The position numbers and the translations under genes are program-made. A DNA stretch of 6,773 bases from JBNKEI01 sp050288705 (GTDB lineage: Bacteria > Myxococcota > Myxococcia > Myxococcales > UBA5297), in the NCBI GenBank assembly GCA_050288705.1, contig JBNKEI010000096.1, positions 1 to 6,773 of the forward strand, written 5' to 3'. Below are positions 1 through 5,412 of this stretch, piece by piece; position 1 is the first letter of the stretch, and each line of letters opens with the position of its first letter. The notes beneath the pieces were generated by a model. It did no database searches and was not told the DNA's origin. It saw only the letters and a list, made by a program, of their open reading frames with translations.

Positions 1-1
1 A

Positions 2-325
2 GCGTTGGAGCTAGCTAATCAGTCGACGTTTACTCAAGCGGACTTAGATGCCTATCAGAAGGTGACGGATGAGATTAATCAAGTTCGAGAGCTTGCCGAA
101 ACGAAATGGGCTATGGGCAAAGTCGAAGGCAAAATCGAAGGTAAAGTCGAAGGTAAAGTCGAAGCGATTCTGGCTGTTCTCGCAGCGCGCGGTATCCCCG
201 TGGGTGACAAGGCGCTTGCCTTCATAGAGAAATGCAATGACCCGTTAGTTCTGAATCGGTGGATTGCTCGTGCTGCTACCATGGTTTCGGTCGAGGAAGT
301 CATCGCCGAATTTTCGGAACAATAG
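2..325 (+). CDS. C-terminal part of an Rpn-family (PD-(D/E)XK) transposase-like nuclease, cut by the left edge
   Basis: The frame is open to the left edge, so the TTG at 5 is probably internal and this is the 3' end of a longer gene; full family members usually run to about 300 aa. The nuclease core is not in the window. What remains, counted from the TTG, is a helical stretch (residues 13-36, ADLDAYQKVTDEINQVRELAE and following), four GKVE-type units (38-53), and a closing helical domain containing AILAVLAARGIPV and a W-ARAAT-SVEEV end. Charged GK-E-GK repeats followed by such a tail are typical of Rpn/PDDEXK_2 proteins, which promote recombination or act as putative transposases and defence nucleases. 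The family call therefore rests on the tail alone. It ends in TAG at 323-325, with no same-strand gene downstream for over 1 kb. Confidence 0.7.
   Translation, partial: ALELANQSTFTQADLDAYQKVTDEINQVRELAETKWAMGKVEGKIEGKVEGKVEAILAVLAARGIPVGDKALAFIEKCNDPLVLNRWIARAATMVSVEEVIAEFSEQ
116..163 (+). repeat. Four in-frame 12-bp tandem repeats (GKxE units)
   Basis: Four consecutive 12-bp units of the form GGY-AAA-RTC-GAA encode GKVE, GKIE, GKVE, GKVE. They differ only at the third base of Gly and at one Val/Ile codon. Units three and four match each other exactly. The near identity at DNA level, beyond what the protein requires, suggests recent duplication. The 12-bp period keeps the frame, so gain or loss of units would change only linker length. 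Confidence 0.85.
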
Positions 326-771
326 CTTGGTCCCTTTCCAACCGAGGAAGTAAAACTTAACATGCCCACCGACTACTAAGCGGCGGGCGCGGCAGTGGTG
401 AACCAGCCGCTTACCCAGCAATATCGCATTGGACTAGGGCTTTACACCGCCAAGCTCGATCGCCAAGACGATTTCGGAAAATAAGACCAGCAGCAATAGA
501 ACTTCACGCGCGCATGAGCTTGTTCAATGATTAAATAGTCAATGTATCTTTGGCGCCAAACACCCTTGGTTTACTAAGCGAGGCCATTGGCTTGAAATAC
601 CGAATTAAAAACAATGCAGCTTCGGTTCTTTTTCCCAGGGCTAATTTGCACTCGATAGCATCTATTTCCTCACTCGACTGCCTGCACGCTGACTTCTCAC
701 GTATACATGGTTACTGGCGACCGTACGGTGTCTTTCCCAAAAGGCAGGCATCAAATCACCAGAAGTAGCCA
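326..771. other. 446-bp stretch without a convincing gene
   Basis: Nothing in this stretch reads as a supported gene. A frame from the ATG at 362 hits a stop after five codons, then stays open for about 36 codons (including GLGLYTAKLDRQDDFGK) before TAA and TAG. This could be a decayed coding fragment, but I cannot name its family. A 72-codon open frame at 550-768 has only a TTG start, no Shine-Dalgarno and no recognisable motif. The stretch also holds an inverted repeat at 377-413 and a perfect 10-bp palindrome, ACCGTACGGT, at 720-729. It separates the Rpn gene from the convergent gene ending at 772. Confidence 0.5.
377..413. repeat. Inverted repeat with 8-bp perfect arms
   Basis: TAAGCGGC (377-384) is the exact reverse complement of GCCGCTTA (406-413), with 21 bp between. 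The inner part can fold as well: TGG (396-398) faces CCA (403-405), and GCGGC (389-393) is an alternative partner for GCCGC (406-410). It lies 52 bp past the Rpn stop. No T-run follows on either strand, so it is not a standard intrinsic terminator. It could be a REP-like palindrome or a leftover of an element end. No second copy was seen in the window. Confidence 0.5.
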
Positions 772-1386
772 TCAGCGTGCCGAAACGCCCCCGGCCGATC
801 GCTCTTGGTCGAATTTTCGTTTCACTTCTTTTTGAATTCTTTCAGCTTCCCTTTTTATGTATTCCTTATCCTCAGGTTGATGTCTACCCTTCAATTTACA
901 CAATAAAATTCTCAGTGTCTCTTTAGTCTCCGGGTCGTCTATTTTTTGGATTGGTAGCGCTTTTCTTATCAGGCAATACTTAAGGTCACCCGTCAATTCA
1001 TACAGACTTGCCAGTATATCTCTAAACTCCGGGTCTATTTCTTGGTTTGGTCGGCACATTTGTGCTATCCGCATATCGTTCGCAATTACCGCATCAATTC
1101 CCCTGGGAGGCCGGCGGTACGGCTCTTGGCTACTTGCAGACGACGCTCGGCTACTTGAACTGCTATGGGATGAATATCCGTCGGATAAGGTCGACAGCAT
1201 GCTCGTGCTCACAAGTTGAGAGGCATGCTGATTTAGGTTGTTTGGATGCGAGGCTGGGCGTTGAATCGGTGCGTTATCAATATTTTTTTCTCGTGACGAG
1301 TATTTTCCTGCTGTGGATTTGTTATCTTTTTGCAATTGTTGATTATTCCCATACAAATACCTAATACTTCTATTGATGTTTTGCAT
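772..1386 (-). CDS. Hypothetical 204-aa protein with Ser-rich linker and basic C-terminal helix
   Basis: I do not recognise this family. The frame opens at 1470, but the start is placed at the ATG at 1386 because AAGGAA lies five bases before it; no comparable site precedes the upstream codons. Residues 1-60 are polar and rich in Asn, Gln and Ser. Residues 72-86 are a low-complexity Ser run (SSHSSSSSRASSASS), followed by a basic YRRPPRG turn. Residues 97-165 look folded and mostly helical (DPEFRDILASLYELTGDLKY and onward, with Cys 111, 138 and 163). Residues 172-195 form a strongly charged, probably coiled helix. No signal peptide or membrane segment is seen. A disordered linker joining a helical domain is also found in secreted effectors of intracellular bacteria, but nothing here demonstrates secretion. 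The nearest same-strand gene upstream ends at 1912. Confidence 0.6.
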   Translation of the reverse strand: MQNINRSIRYLYGNNQQLQKDNKSTAGKYSSREKNIDNAPIQRPASHPNNLNQHASQLVSTSMLSTLSDGYSSHSSSSSRASSASSQEPYRRPPRGIDAVIANDMRIAQMCRPNQEIDPEFRDILASLYELTGDLKYCLIRKALPIQKIDDPETKETLRILLCKLKGRHQPEDKEYIKREAERIQKEVKRKFDQERSAGGVSAR

Positions 1387-1391
1387 AATTA

Positions 1392-1397
1392 TTCCTT
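1392..1397 (-). promoter_or_regulatory. Shine-Dalgarno AAGGAA that decides the start at 1386
   Basis: On the minus strand AAGGAA is followed by five bases (TAATT) and then ATG. This favours the internal ATG over the longer frame that opens 28 codons upstream. Confidence 0.65.
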
Positions 1398-1471
1398 TAT
1401 ATCGTTGCGTGAGTCCTACATGATCCCGCAAGAAACGGCGATACATAGATGGCATTGCCGATAAAAGCAAC

Positions 1472-1540
1472 TTAGTTAGAGTCCAGATGCTGGGTGAGTT
1501 TTTGTTCCCAGTTCTTTACGTAGGTGGTAGGGGTATTCAT
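1472..1540 (-). CDS. Possible 22-codon ORF, perhaps the 5' scrap of a longer gene
   Basis: On the minus strand an ATG at 1540 opens a 22-codon frame (MNTPTTYVKNWEQKLTQHLD, then Ser-Asn) that ends in TAA at 1472-1474. The pattern Tyr-Val-Lys-x-Trp-Glu-x-Lys-Leu is helix-like and resembles the start of small coiled-coil proteins. It could therefore be the surviving N-terminus of a truncated gene. The Shine-Dalgarno is weak (AGG about nine bases upstream), and expression is doubtful. The frame ends just outside the open frame of the next minus-strand gene. Confidence 0.2.
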   Translation of the reverse strand: MNTPTTYVKNWEQKLTQHLDSN

Positions 1541-1596
1541 GGTGGAAGCCTACAAAAATATTTGTTCGAAAGGAGTGGAAGGCAAATAGCAAATAA

Positions 1597-1836
1597 ATGA
1601 TCTTGCTGGATACACACACGCTTTTGTGGATGGATCGCGACGATCCTTCGCTCGGACCGATTTATCGGCGCTTGATTGAAGATGCCTGGCGTTCAGGAGA
1701 TGTAAGTGTATTCTTTCCCTCAGGATGCCCGAGCATAAAAAACAAACGCGGTGACGGTTTTTGGGCAGCGATTGTATTTAGGCCATGAGACACGGCTTTG
1801 GGAATTTTGGCCAGCGACGCCCGTCTGCTTGGCGCG
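1597..1836 (+). pseudogene. vapC: Degraded vapC (PIN-domain ribonuclease toxin) with internal deletion and nonsense codon
   Basis: The N-terminus MILLDTHTLLWMDRDDPSLG is a classic PIN start carrying the first catalytic Asp (D5). Intact family members of about 125-135 aa continue with a V-S-AISFWE strand holding the second acidic residue. Here the frame reads VSVFFPSGCPSIKNKRG, and the Glu is lost. In another frame the same bases give SFPQDA, which suggests a pair of compensating indels. The frame then goes directly into DGFWAAIVFR, equivalent to the DRFIAAT motif near the C-terminus, so roughly 40 middle residues are missing. TGA follows at 1786-1788. Beyond it the same frame gives DTALGILASDARLLGA, which matches the usual TADARLL end. 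No antitoxin gene is recognisable upstream. The product cannot be an active VapC. The family call is secure at the N-terminus and moderate at the C-terminus. Confidence 0.75.
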
Positions 1837-1911
1837 CCAGGAATGGCCACCACCCTTTCCGTAGGCGTCACGACCGCTGCTCGTGCGCTATCCAGCCATC
1901 GAGGGTGTCTT

Positions 1912-2553
1912 CTATCCTGGCATGTTGCGATATGTTTTCGTGCCTCGTCGACTGGAATACCCCGCATCTAGAAAATCGCTGCTTGCTTTGCCTCTATTCG
2001 CTTTGAGTGGCCTTTCGATAGGTCCTCCTCGATCCATCTGGCGTGACCCGAATCCGGCATCAAAGCGTGGTTGACGCGACTTAGTCGTAAATAAATTATC
2101 TCCAGGTATCATTATTGGTGCAGACCTCGTTGCCGTGGACGCCGCAAGGGGAGGGAAAGAGACGCGGTCGTCAGATGTACGGATGTGTGGAGCTAAGCCG
2201 ATCGAACTATAAAAATTCTCCCTGACCCCCGCTTTGTTCATCTCTTTCTTTAGTCGATTTTTTATCTTATCGACTGTTTTGTTGGCACAACCTCTACAGT
2301 GTCGGATCAATGGGGTGTCTTTCACACCAACTCCGAATTCCCATTTTCTTTCCCCAGGGTTGCCTTCCTTTTCCTCAAAATAAGACAAGTTGATAAGCTG
2401 CTCCGTACGAGCCTCAGCAAGCAATTCCGATAAACTTGCTTCTATTTTCCCTTGTACTTCTGGTTTCTCGTTACTCTTAGATACAGATGCGTCAAATCCA
2501 TAATAATGTTTGTGTTCGTTGCATTCATGGATTCTCTTGATTGTGTACGGCAT
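1912..2553 (-). CDS. Hypothetical 213-aa protein with CxxC motif and repeated DAGxxSR tail
   Basis: I do not recognise this family. The ATG at 2553 is chosen because GGGAGA lies three bases upstream; the open frame extends 28 codons further but has no comparable site there. Residues 1-110 look like a compact domain: a His/Cys-rich start (IHECNEHKHYYGFD), a Glu-rich helix (35-53), a strand with WEFGVGV (71-77), then HCRGC (85-89, a CxxC pair) leading into a Lys-rich helix (92-107). Cys 11, His 9, 14 and 16 and the CxxC could bind metal; that is inference. Residues 111-213 look disordered and basic. DAGFGSR (165-171) and DAGYSSR (196-202) form an imperfect internal repeat. No signal peptide is visible. 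The last part runs antisense to bases just downstream of the vapC remnant, so the C-terminus may be recent read-through into debris. Confidence 0.6.
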   Translation of the reverse strand: MPYTIKRIHECNEHKHYYGFDASVSKSNEKPEVQGKIEASLSELLAEARTEQLINLSYFEEKEGNPGERKWEFGVGVKDTPLIRHCRGCANKTVDKIKNRLKKEMNKAGVRENFYSSIGLAPHIRTSDDRVSFPPLAASTATRSAPIMIPGDNLFTTKSRQPRFDAGFGSRQMDRGGPIERPLKANRGKASSDFLDAGYSSRRGTKTYRNMPG

Positions 2554-2576
2554 AGTTCTCCCAAGGTTGTTTTTTG

Positions 2577-2603
2577 ATTTTAACGGTTGTCCATGGAACG
2601 CAA
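2577..2603 (-). promoter_or_regulatory. Candidate promoter for the 213-aa gene
   Basis: On the minus strand TTGCGT (2603-2598) and TAAAAT (2582-2577) are 15 bp apart, which is short but within the range used by vegetative sigma factors. Transcription would begin near 2570, leaving a leader of about 17 bases before the Shine-Dalgarno and ATG. The -35 box lies within the inverted repeat at 2588-2609. The match is modest and no other evidence supports it. Confidence 0.3.
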
Positions 2604-2609
2604 TGGACA
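2588..2609. repeat. Inverted repeat TGTCCAT-N8-ATGGACA, operator-like
   Basis: Two perfect 7-bp arms (2588-2594 and 2603-2609) flank 8 bp. The arm centres are 15 bp apart, about one and a half helical turns. The repeat lies between the 100-aa gene and the 213-aa gene, 35 bp upstream of the latter's ATG and over its candidate -35 box. No T-run follows on either strand, so a repressor site or RNA hairpin is more likely than an intrinsic terminator. Confidence 0.4.
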
Positions 2610-2662
2610 TGCCAAGTCCTGCAAAACAACGAACCAACTATTAGCAATTTACTTATAACAGA

Positions 2663-2965
2663 TTACCCTGGCGCCTTGTAAGGAATATCGATGAACCTGA
2701 GACGGGGTAGTCTGGAAAGCTTGCTTTTTTCACCGTCACGCGAAAATTCCCCAATTTTAACAGTGGCCTTTGCATCATAAGAAGTTAGGAGTTGGTTTTC
2801 GGATTGTTCGGCTTCGTTTCGAATACGTTTGATTTCTTCGAAGATATCGTTGGTTTCTGGGATTTTTTTTGACTTGGGTTTTCTGCACTCGTACTGGGCG
2901 ATAACCAAGCATATTGAGCTTGCAGCGGATTGTCTCCTAGCTCGGACATTTATCCTTGTAATCAT
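2663..2965 (-). CDS. Hypothetical 100-aa charged protein
   Basis: I do not recognise this family. The frame opens at a TTG at 3013, but the ATG at 2965 is preferred because AGGAGA lies three bases before it. The upstream part of the frame runs antisense to a probable recombinase remnant. The protein begins with a basic, Ser/Ala-rich segment (ITRINVRARRQSAASSICLV, 2-21). A Lys-rich linker (29-35) and a strongly charged helix (IFEEIKRIRNEAEQSENQLL, 41-60) follow, and it ends in a basic, strand-like region (LPRLRFIDIPYK). The short hydrophobic patch SSICLVIA is too brief to be a membrane helix. The gene lies 83 bp downstream of the band-7 gene on the same strand and 109 bp upstream of the 213-aa gene, so it may be read through from the operon or have its own unseen promoter. 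Confidence 0.5.
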   Translation of the reverse strand: MITRINVRARRQSAASSICLVIAQYECRKPKSKKIPETNDIFEEIKRIRNEAEQSENQLLTSYDAKATVKIGEFSRDGEKSKLSRLPRLRFIDIPYKAPG

Positions 2966-2975
2966 TCTTCTCCTG

Positions 2976-3038
2976 GTGCCCGCCAGCGAGGTCGAGCAGG
3001 TCATCATCGACAAGATCCGCCTTTACGTTGTGCGCTAA
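2976..3038 (+). pseudogene. Probable 3' remnant of a serine recombinase gene
   Basis: The plus-strand frame ending in TAA at 3036-3038 reads VPASEVEQVIIDKIRLYVVR. This resembles the segment just after the zinc-ribbon region of serine recombinases, commonly of the form (I/V)PA-E(I/L)E-(F/V)V(V/I)D-(I/V)R. The 60 coding bases are clearly GC-richer than the sequence to their left, and no Cys-bearing zinc ribbon precedes them. This looks like a broken end fused at about 2976 to unrelated DNA. The stop comes early compared with typical recombinases, which have a further helical tail. The match is by eye over about 16 residues only, so chance remains possible. Confidence 0.35.
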
Positions 3039-3048
3039 GCAAGACCGT

Positions 3049-3957
3049 TTAGTGCGTGCTGGGTCGTGATTCCTCCGAGGGGGTCTCTTCCTGCTGGTGA
3101 AGGCTATCGCCGGCATGTCCTATAAAGGGGCGTAGCAGAGCAGTCCACTCCACCGGAATCACAAGTTTGGTAGAGGGGTTCGAGCCAATGGTTTTTAGTG
3201 CATCTAGGTACTGCAAACTCATGGTTTTGCTGTCCACGGTGGAGGCAATAGAAAAGATTTGTTGCAGAGCCAAAGCATAACCCTCGGCCCGAAGAATGGC
3301 TGATCGCCGGTCACCTTTTGCTCGTAAGATTTGAGCCTGTCGTTCACCTTCGGCAACGCGAATAGCAGCGTCTCTTCGTCCGTCTGCTTCTAATATCATG
3401 GCGCGGCGAGTGCGCTCGGCAGACATTTGGCGGCTCATGGCCTCTAATATGTCGCGTGGGGGTACGATTTCTCGAATCTCCACCGCATTAACCTTAATGC
3501 CCCAGCGGTTGGTGACTTCATCCAGTTTTCCACGAAGTACCTGGTTGATGCTTTCTCTTCGTGAAAGAACTTCGTCTAAAAGCATATCGCCTACCACCGC
3601 GCGCAAGGTGGTAATGGCAATGCCTCGCGCGGCGCCTTCGTAATCGGCTACATTAAGTACGCTGGAAAGGGCATCTACTATTTTCATATAAATAAGAAAA
3701 TCAATAGATACCGATGCATTGTCTTGAGTTATGCAGGTCTGGGGAGGGACGTCCATATAAATTTCTCGCAAATCTACCCGAATGCCGCGATCGATCATTG
3801 GTATTAGCAATACTAATCCCGGCCCCTTGGCTCCAATACAGCGGCCTAAACGAAATACTGCTAGCCTTTGATATTCGGGAACAATCCGAATTGCCAATGA
3901 AAGCAATATTAGTATTACCACGGCGACAATAGCTAATACTATAATGTTTGCGAACAT
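3049..3957 (-). CDS. SPFH/band-7 membrane protein (stomatin/paraslipin, QmcA-like)
   Basis: This 302-aa protein matches the usual length of bacterial slipins. An N-terminal membrane anchor (residues 4-23) leads into IVPEYQRLAVFRLGR, the typical opening of the SPFH domain. The domain runs to about 180 and includes GPGLVLLIPMIDR, VDLRE and DVPPQ. Residues 180-230 carry the A-E-R-x-R-R-A-x-IL-E-A-D-G coiled-coil repeat (AEGERQAQILRAKGDRRSAI), as in QmcA and stomatin-like protein 2. The C-terminus has YLDALKTIGSNPSTKLVIPV, then a short Glu/Ser-rich tail. Such proteins oligomerise into rings or cages in the membrane and scaffold microdomains, often controlling proteases. The gene is last in the operon, 16 bp after nfeD. 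AAGGGGGG ends five bases before its ATG. Pairing with NfeD fits the known SPFH-NfeD gene pairing, and NfeD proteases are reported to cleave slipin C-termini. Confidence 0.93.
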   Translation of the reverse strand: MFANIIVLAIVAVVILILLSLAIRIVPEYQRLAVFRLGRCIGAKGPGLVLLIPMIDRGIRVDLREIYMDVPPQTCITQDNASVSIDFLIYMKIVDALSSVLNVADYEGAARGIAITTLRAVVGDMLLDEVLSRRESINQVLRGKLDEVTNRWGIKVNAVEIREIVPPRDILEAMSRQMSAERTRRAMILEADGRRDAAIRVAEGERQAQILRAKGDRRSAILRAEGYALALQQIFSIASTVDSKTMSLQYLDALKTIGSNPSTKLVIPVEWTALLRPFIGHAGDSLHQQEETPSEESRPSTH

Positions 3958-3973
3958 GCTAACCCCCCTTATT

Positions 3974-5410
3974 TTACAGAGACACTGGTAATTCTTTGCG
4001 AACGAAAAGGGTCACCCCATGGACGCTAGTGACGCGAACGCGCTCGCCGGAATCAATAAATTCCTCCTTTTTTTCCGATTCGGCAGTCCATTCTTCGGAA
4101 TCAAGACGTACCGTTCCCCTTGGTGTTAGGGATGAGATTGCAATTCCGGTGCGGCCGACCAAAGTTTCGCTTCCGCTAGTAATGGGAATTCGGCGGGTAC
4201 GCACCAATGCTCGTAATACTCCCAAAAAAAACACCGCAATTGTCACTGCAACAAAACCTATTAGCCAAGGATTAATTCGCAACGAAGGTTCAGAGGGAGA
4301 AGGAACGGAAAATGGCGAAAACAGTAAAAGCGAGCCCAATAGAAAGCATAGCAAGGCGCCTACGCTTAGCACTCCAATACCGGCAGTATGCAGCTCCCCA
4401 ATAAATAGTCCAATTGACAAGAGTAATAGCAAAATTCCTGCCCAATTAATAGGCAGACTCCCAAAAGAAACTAGTGCTAAAACTAGAGAAGTAACTCCTA
4501 AAGTCCCTGGAAGATACATTCCTGGATTATAAAGCTCGGCGAGCACCCCTATGGTGCCTATTAAGAAAAGAAGATAGGCAATATTGGGGTCAATAATTAC
4601 CATCAAAATTCTTTCCAGCAAGTTCATAGGTAGCTCTACGACCTGGGCATTGGTAATTTGGACTGTACGCTTTCCGGAAGCAGTATGAAAACTTTGGCCA
4701 TTGATTTGCGCCAAAAGATCGGCAAGAGTGGGAGCTACCATATCGATTACATTAGAATTCGCAGCTTCACTGGCGGTTAAAGAAACACTTTCCAGTACCG
4801 CTTTTTCAACCCATTGGGCATTCTTTCCTCGCTGGTTGGCAATCGATCTGGCCAGCGCGGCAGCATCTTGAGTGACCTTATCGGCCATAACCTCATCTCG
4901 ATCGGTGCTACCCAATCCGACCGGGTGAGCGGCTCCAATATTGGTACCGGGAGCCATTGCCGCGAAATTTGCAGCCACGGTAATAAACATTCCTGCCGAT
5001 GCCGCTCGCGCTCCACCGGGGGTTACGTAAACAGCAACGGGAACCCTAGAGCCAAGAATGCTGGTTACCATGTCGCGCATGGCGGTTTCCAAACCGCCGG
5101 GAGTGTTGAGCTCCAAAATAATCAACTCAACGGTTTTGGTTTGTGCGGCGGAAAGTTCGCGGGCGAGATAGCGCGAGGAAGCGGGATTGATAATGCCGTC
5201 AATGCTCAGTACGCGAATTTCTGAGGCACTAGTTCTTGGTGATTCGGAAGATTCTTGGCCGGAGGCTATCGCTGTTGCCAGGGTAGTGCTGACCAACAAG
5301 CTAATACTCCAAAACGAATTTCTTAAATTGACACGCACACAGATGATATTGGGTCCCAAGAGAACTGCCGCACAGGCCACTCCCCCATCTGATAATGGGC
5401 TTAAAAGCAT
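3974..5410 (-). CDS. nfeD: Long-form NfeD membrane-bound serine protease (ClpP-class)
   Basis: This 478-aa protein has the full three-part architecture of long NfeD proteins. After an N-terminal hydrophobic segment (about 33-49) comes a ClpP/SppA-like protease domain (about 64-240) with LELNTPGG (99-106) and ARAASAGMF, whose Ser 138 is the nucleophile. Lys 178 (MADKVTQDAA) lies 40 residues later, matching the Ser-Lys dyad spacing known from the archaeal homologue PH1510. Several transmembrane helices follow (about 263-403). The end is the NfeD OB-fold (about 412-476, TLVGRTGIA to GVTLFVRK). It probably cleaves membrane-proximal peptides of the neighbouring SPFH protein. The ATG at 5410 is chosen because it overlaps the ppx stop. 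A TTG at 5428 adds six residues. A GTG at 5338 would give a neater signal peptide (VRVNLRNSFWSISLLVSTTL, then AIASG). None of the three has a clear Shine-Dalgarno, so the exact N-terminus is uncertain. Confidence 0.93.
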   Translation of the reverse strand: MLLSPLSDGGVACAAVLLGPNIICVRVNLRNSFWSISLLVSTTLATAIASGQESSESPRTSASEIRVLSIDGIINPASSRYLARELSAAQTKTVELIILELNTPGGLETAMRDMVTSILGSRVPVAVYVTPGGARAASAGMFITVAANFAAMAPGTNIGAAHPVGLGSTDRDEVMADKVTQDAAALARSIANQRGKNAQWVEKAVLESVSLTASEAANSNVIDMVAPTLADLLAQINGQSFHTASGKRTVQITNAQVVELPMNLLERILMVIIDPNIAYLLFLIGTIGVLAELYNPGMYLPGTLGVTSLVLALVSFGSLPINWAGILLLLLSIGLFIGELHTAGIGVLSVGALLCFLLGSLLLFSPFSVPSPSEPSLRINPWLIGFVAVTIAVFFLGVLRALVRTRRIPITSGSETLVGRTGIAISSLTPRGTVRLDSEEWTAESEKKEEFIDSGERVRVTSVHGVTLFVRKELPVSL

Positions 5411-5412
5411 TA
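5408..5412 (-). promoter_or_regulatory. TAATG stop-start overlap coupling ppx to nfeD
   Basis: On the minus strand the ppx stop TAA (5412-5410) shares its last A with an ATG (5410-5408). The bases before it show no Shine-Dalgarno, so nfeD translation probably depends on ribosomes that have just finished ppx. Confidence 0.65.

Noticed and set aside
720..729. Perfect 10-bp palindrome ACCGTACGGT
   Set aside because: It is short and single-copy in the window, and has no associated promoter or T-run. It may be chance.
550..768. 72-codon plus-strand frame with an aromatic-rich end
   Set aside because: It has only a TTG start, no Shine-Dalgarno and no recognisable motif, and it lies in a stretch that otherwise looks non-coding.
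1047..1364. 105-codon plus-strand frame antisense to the 204-aa gene
   Set aside because: Its apparent hydrophobic end is the mirror of Lys/Asn-rich codons on the other strand, it has no ribosome site, and the minus-strand gene has a good one.
1662..1967. 101-codon minus-strand frame antisense to the vapC remnant
   Set aside because: The plus strand carries recognisable PIN motifs at both ends, so this frame is their shadow. It also overlaps the end of the 213-aa gene.
3996..4532. 178-codon plus-strand frame inside nfeD
   Set aside because: It is antisense to the OB-fold and membrane helices of a clearly conserved gene and has no features of its own.
4814..5224. 136-codon plus-strand frame inside nfeD, rich in Gly, Ser and Asn
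   Set aside because: It is the antisense shadow of the protease domain, which has intact catalytic motifs on the minus strand.
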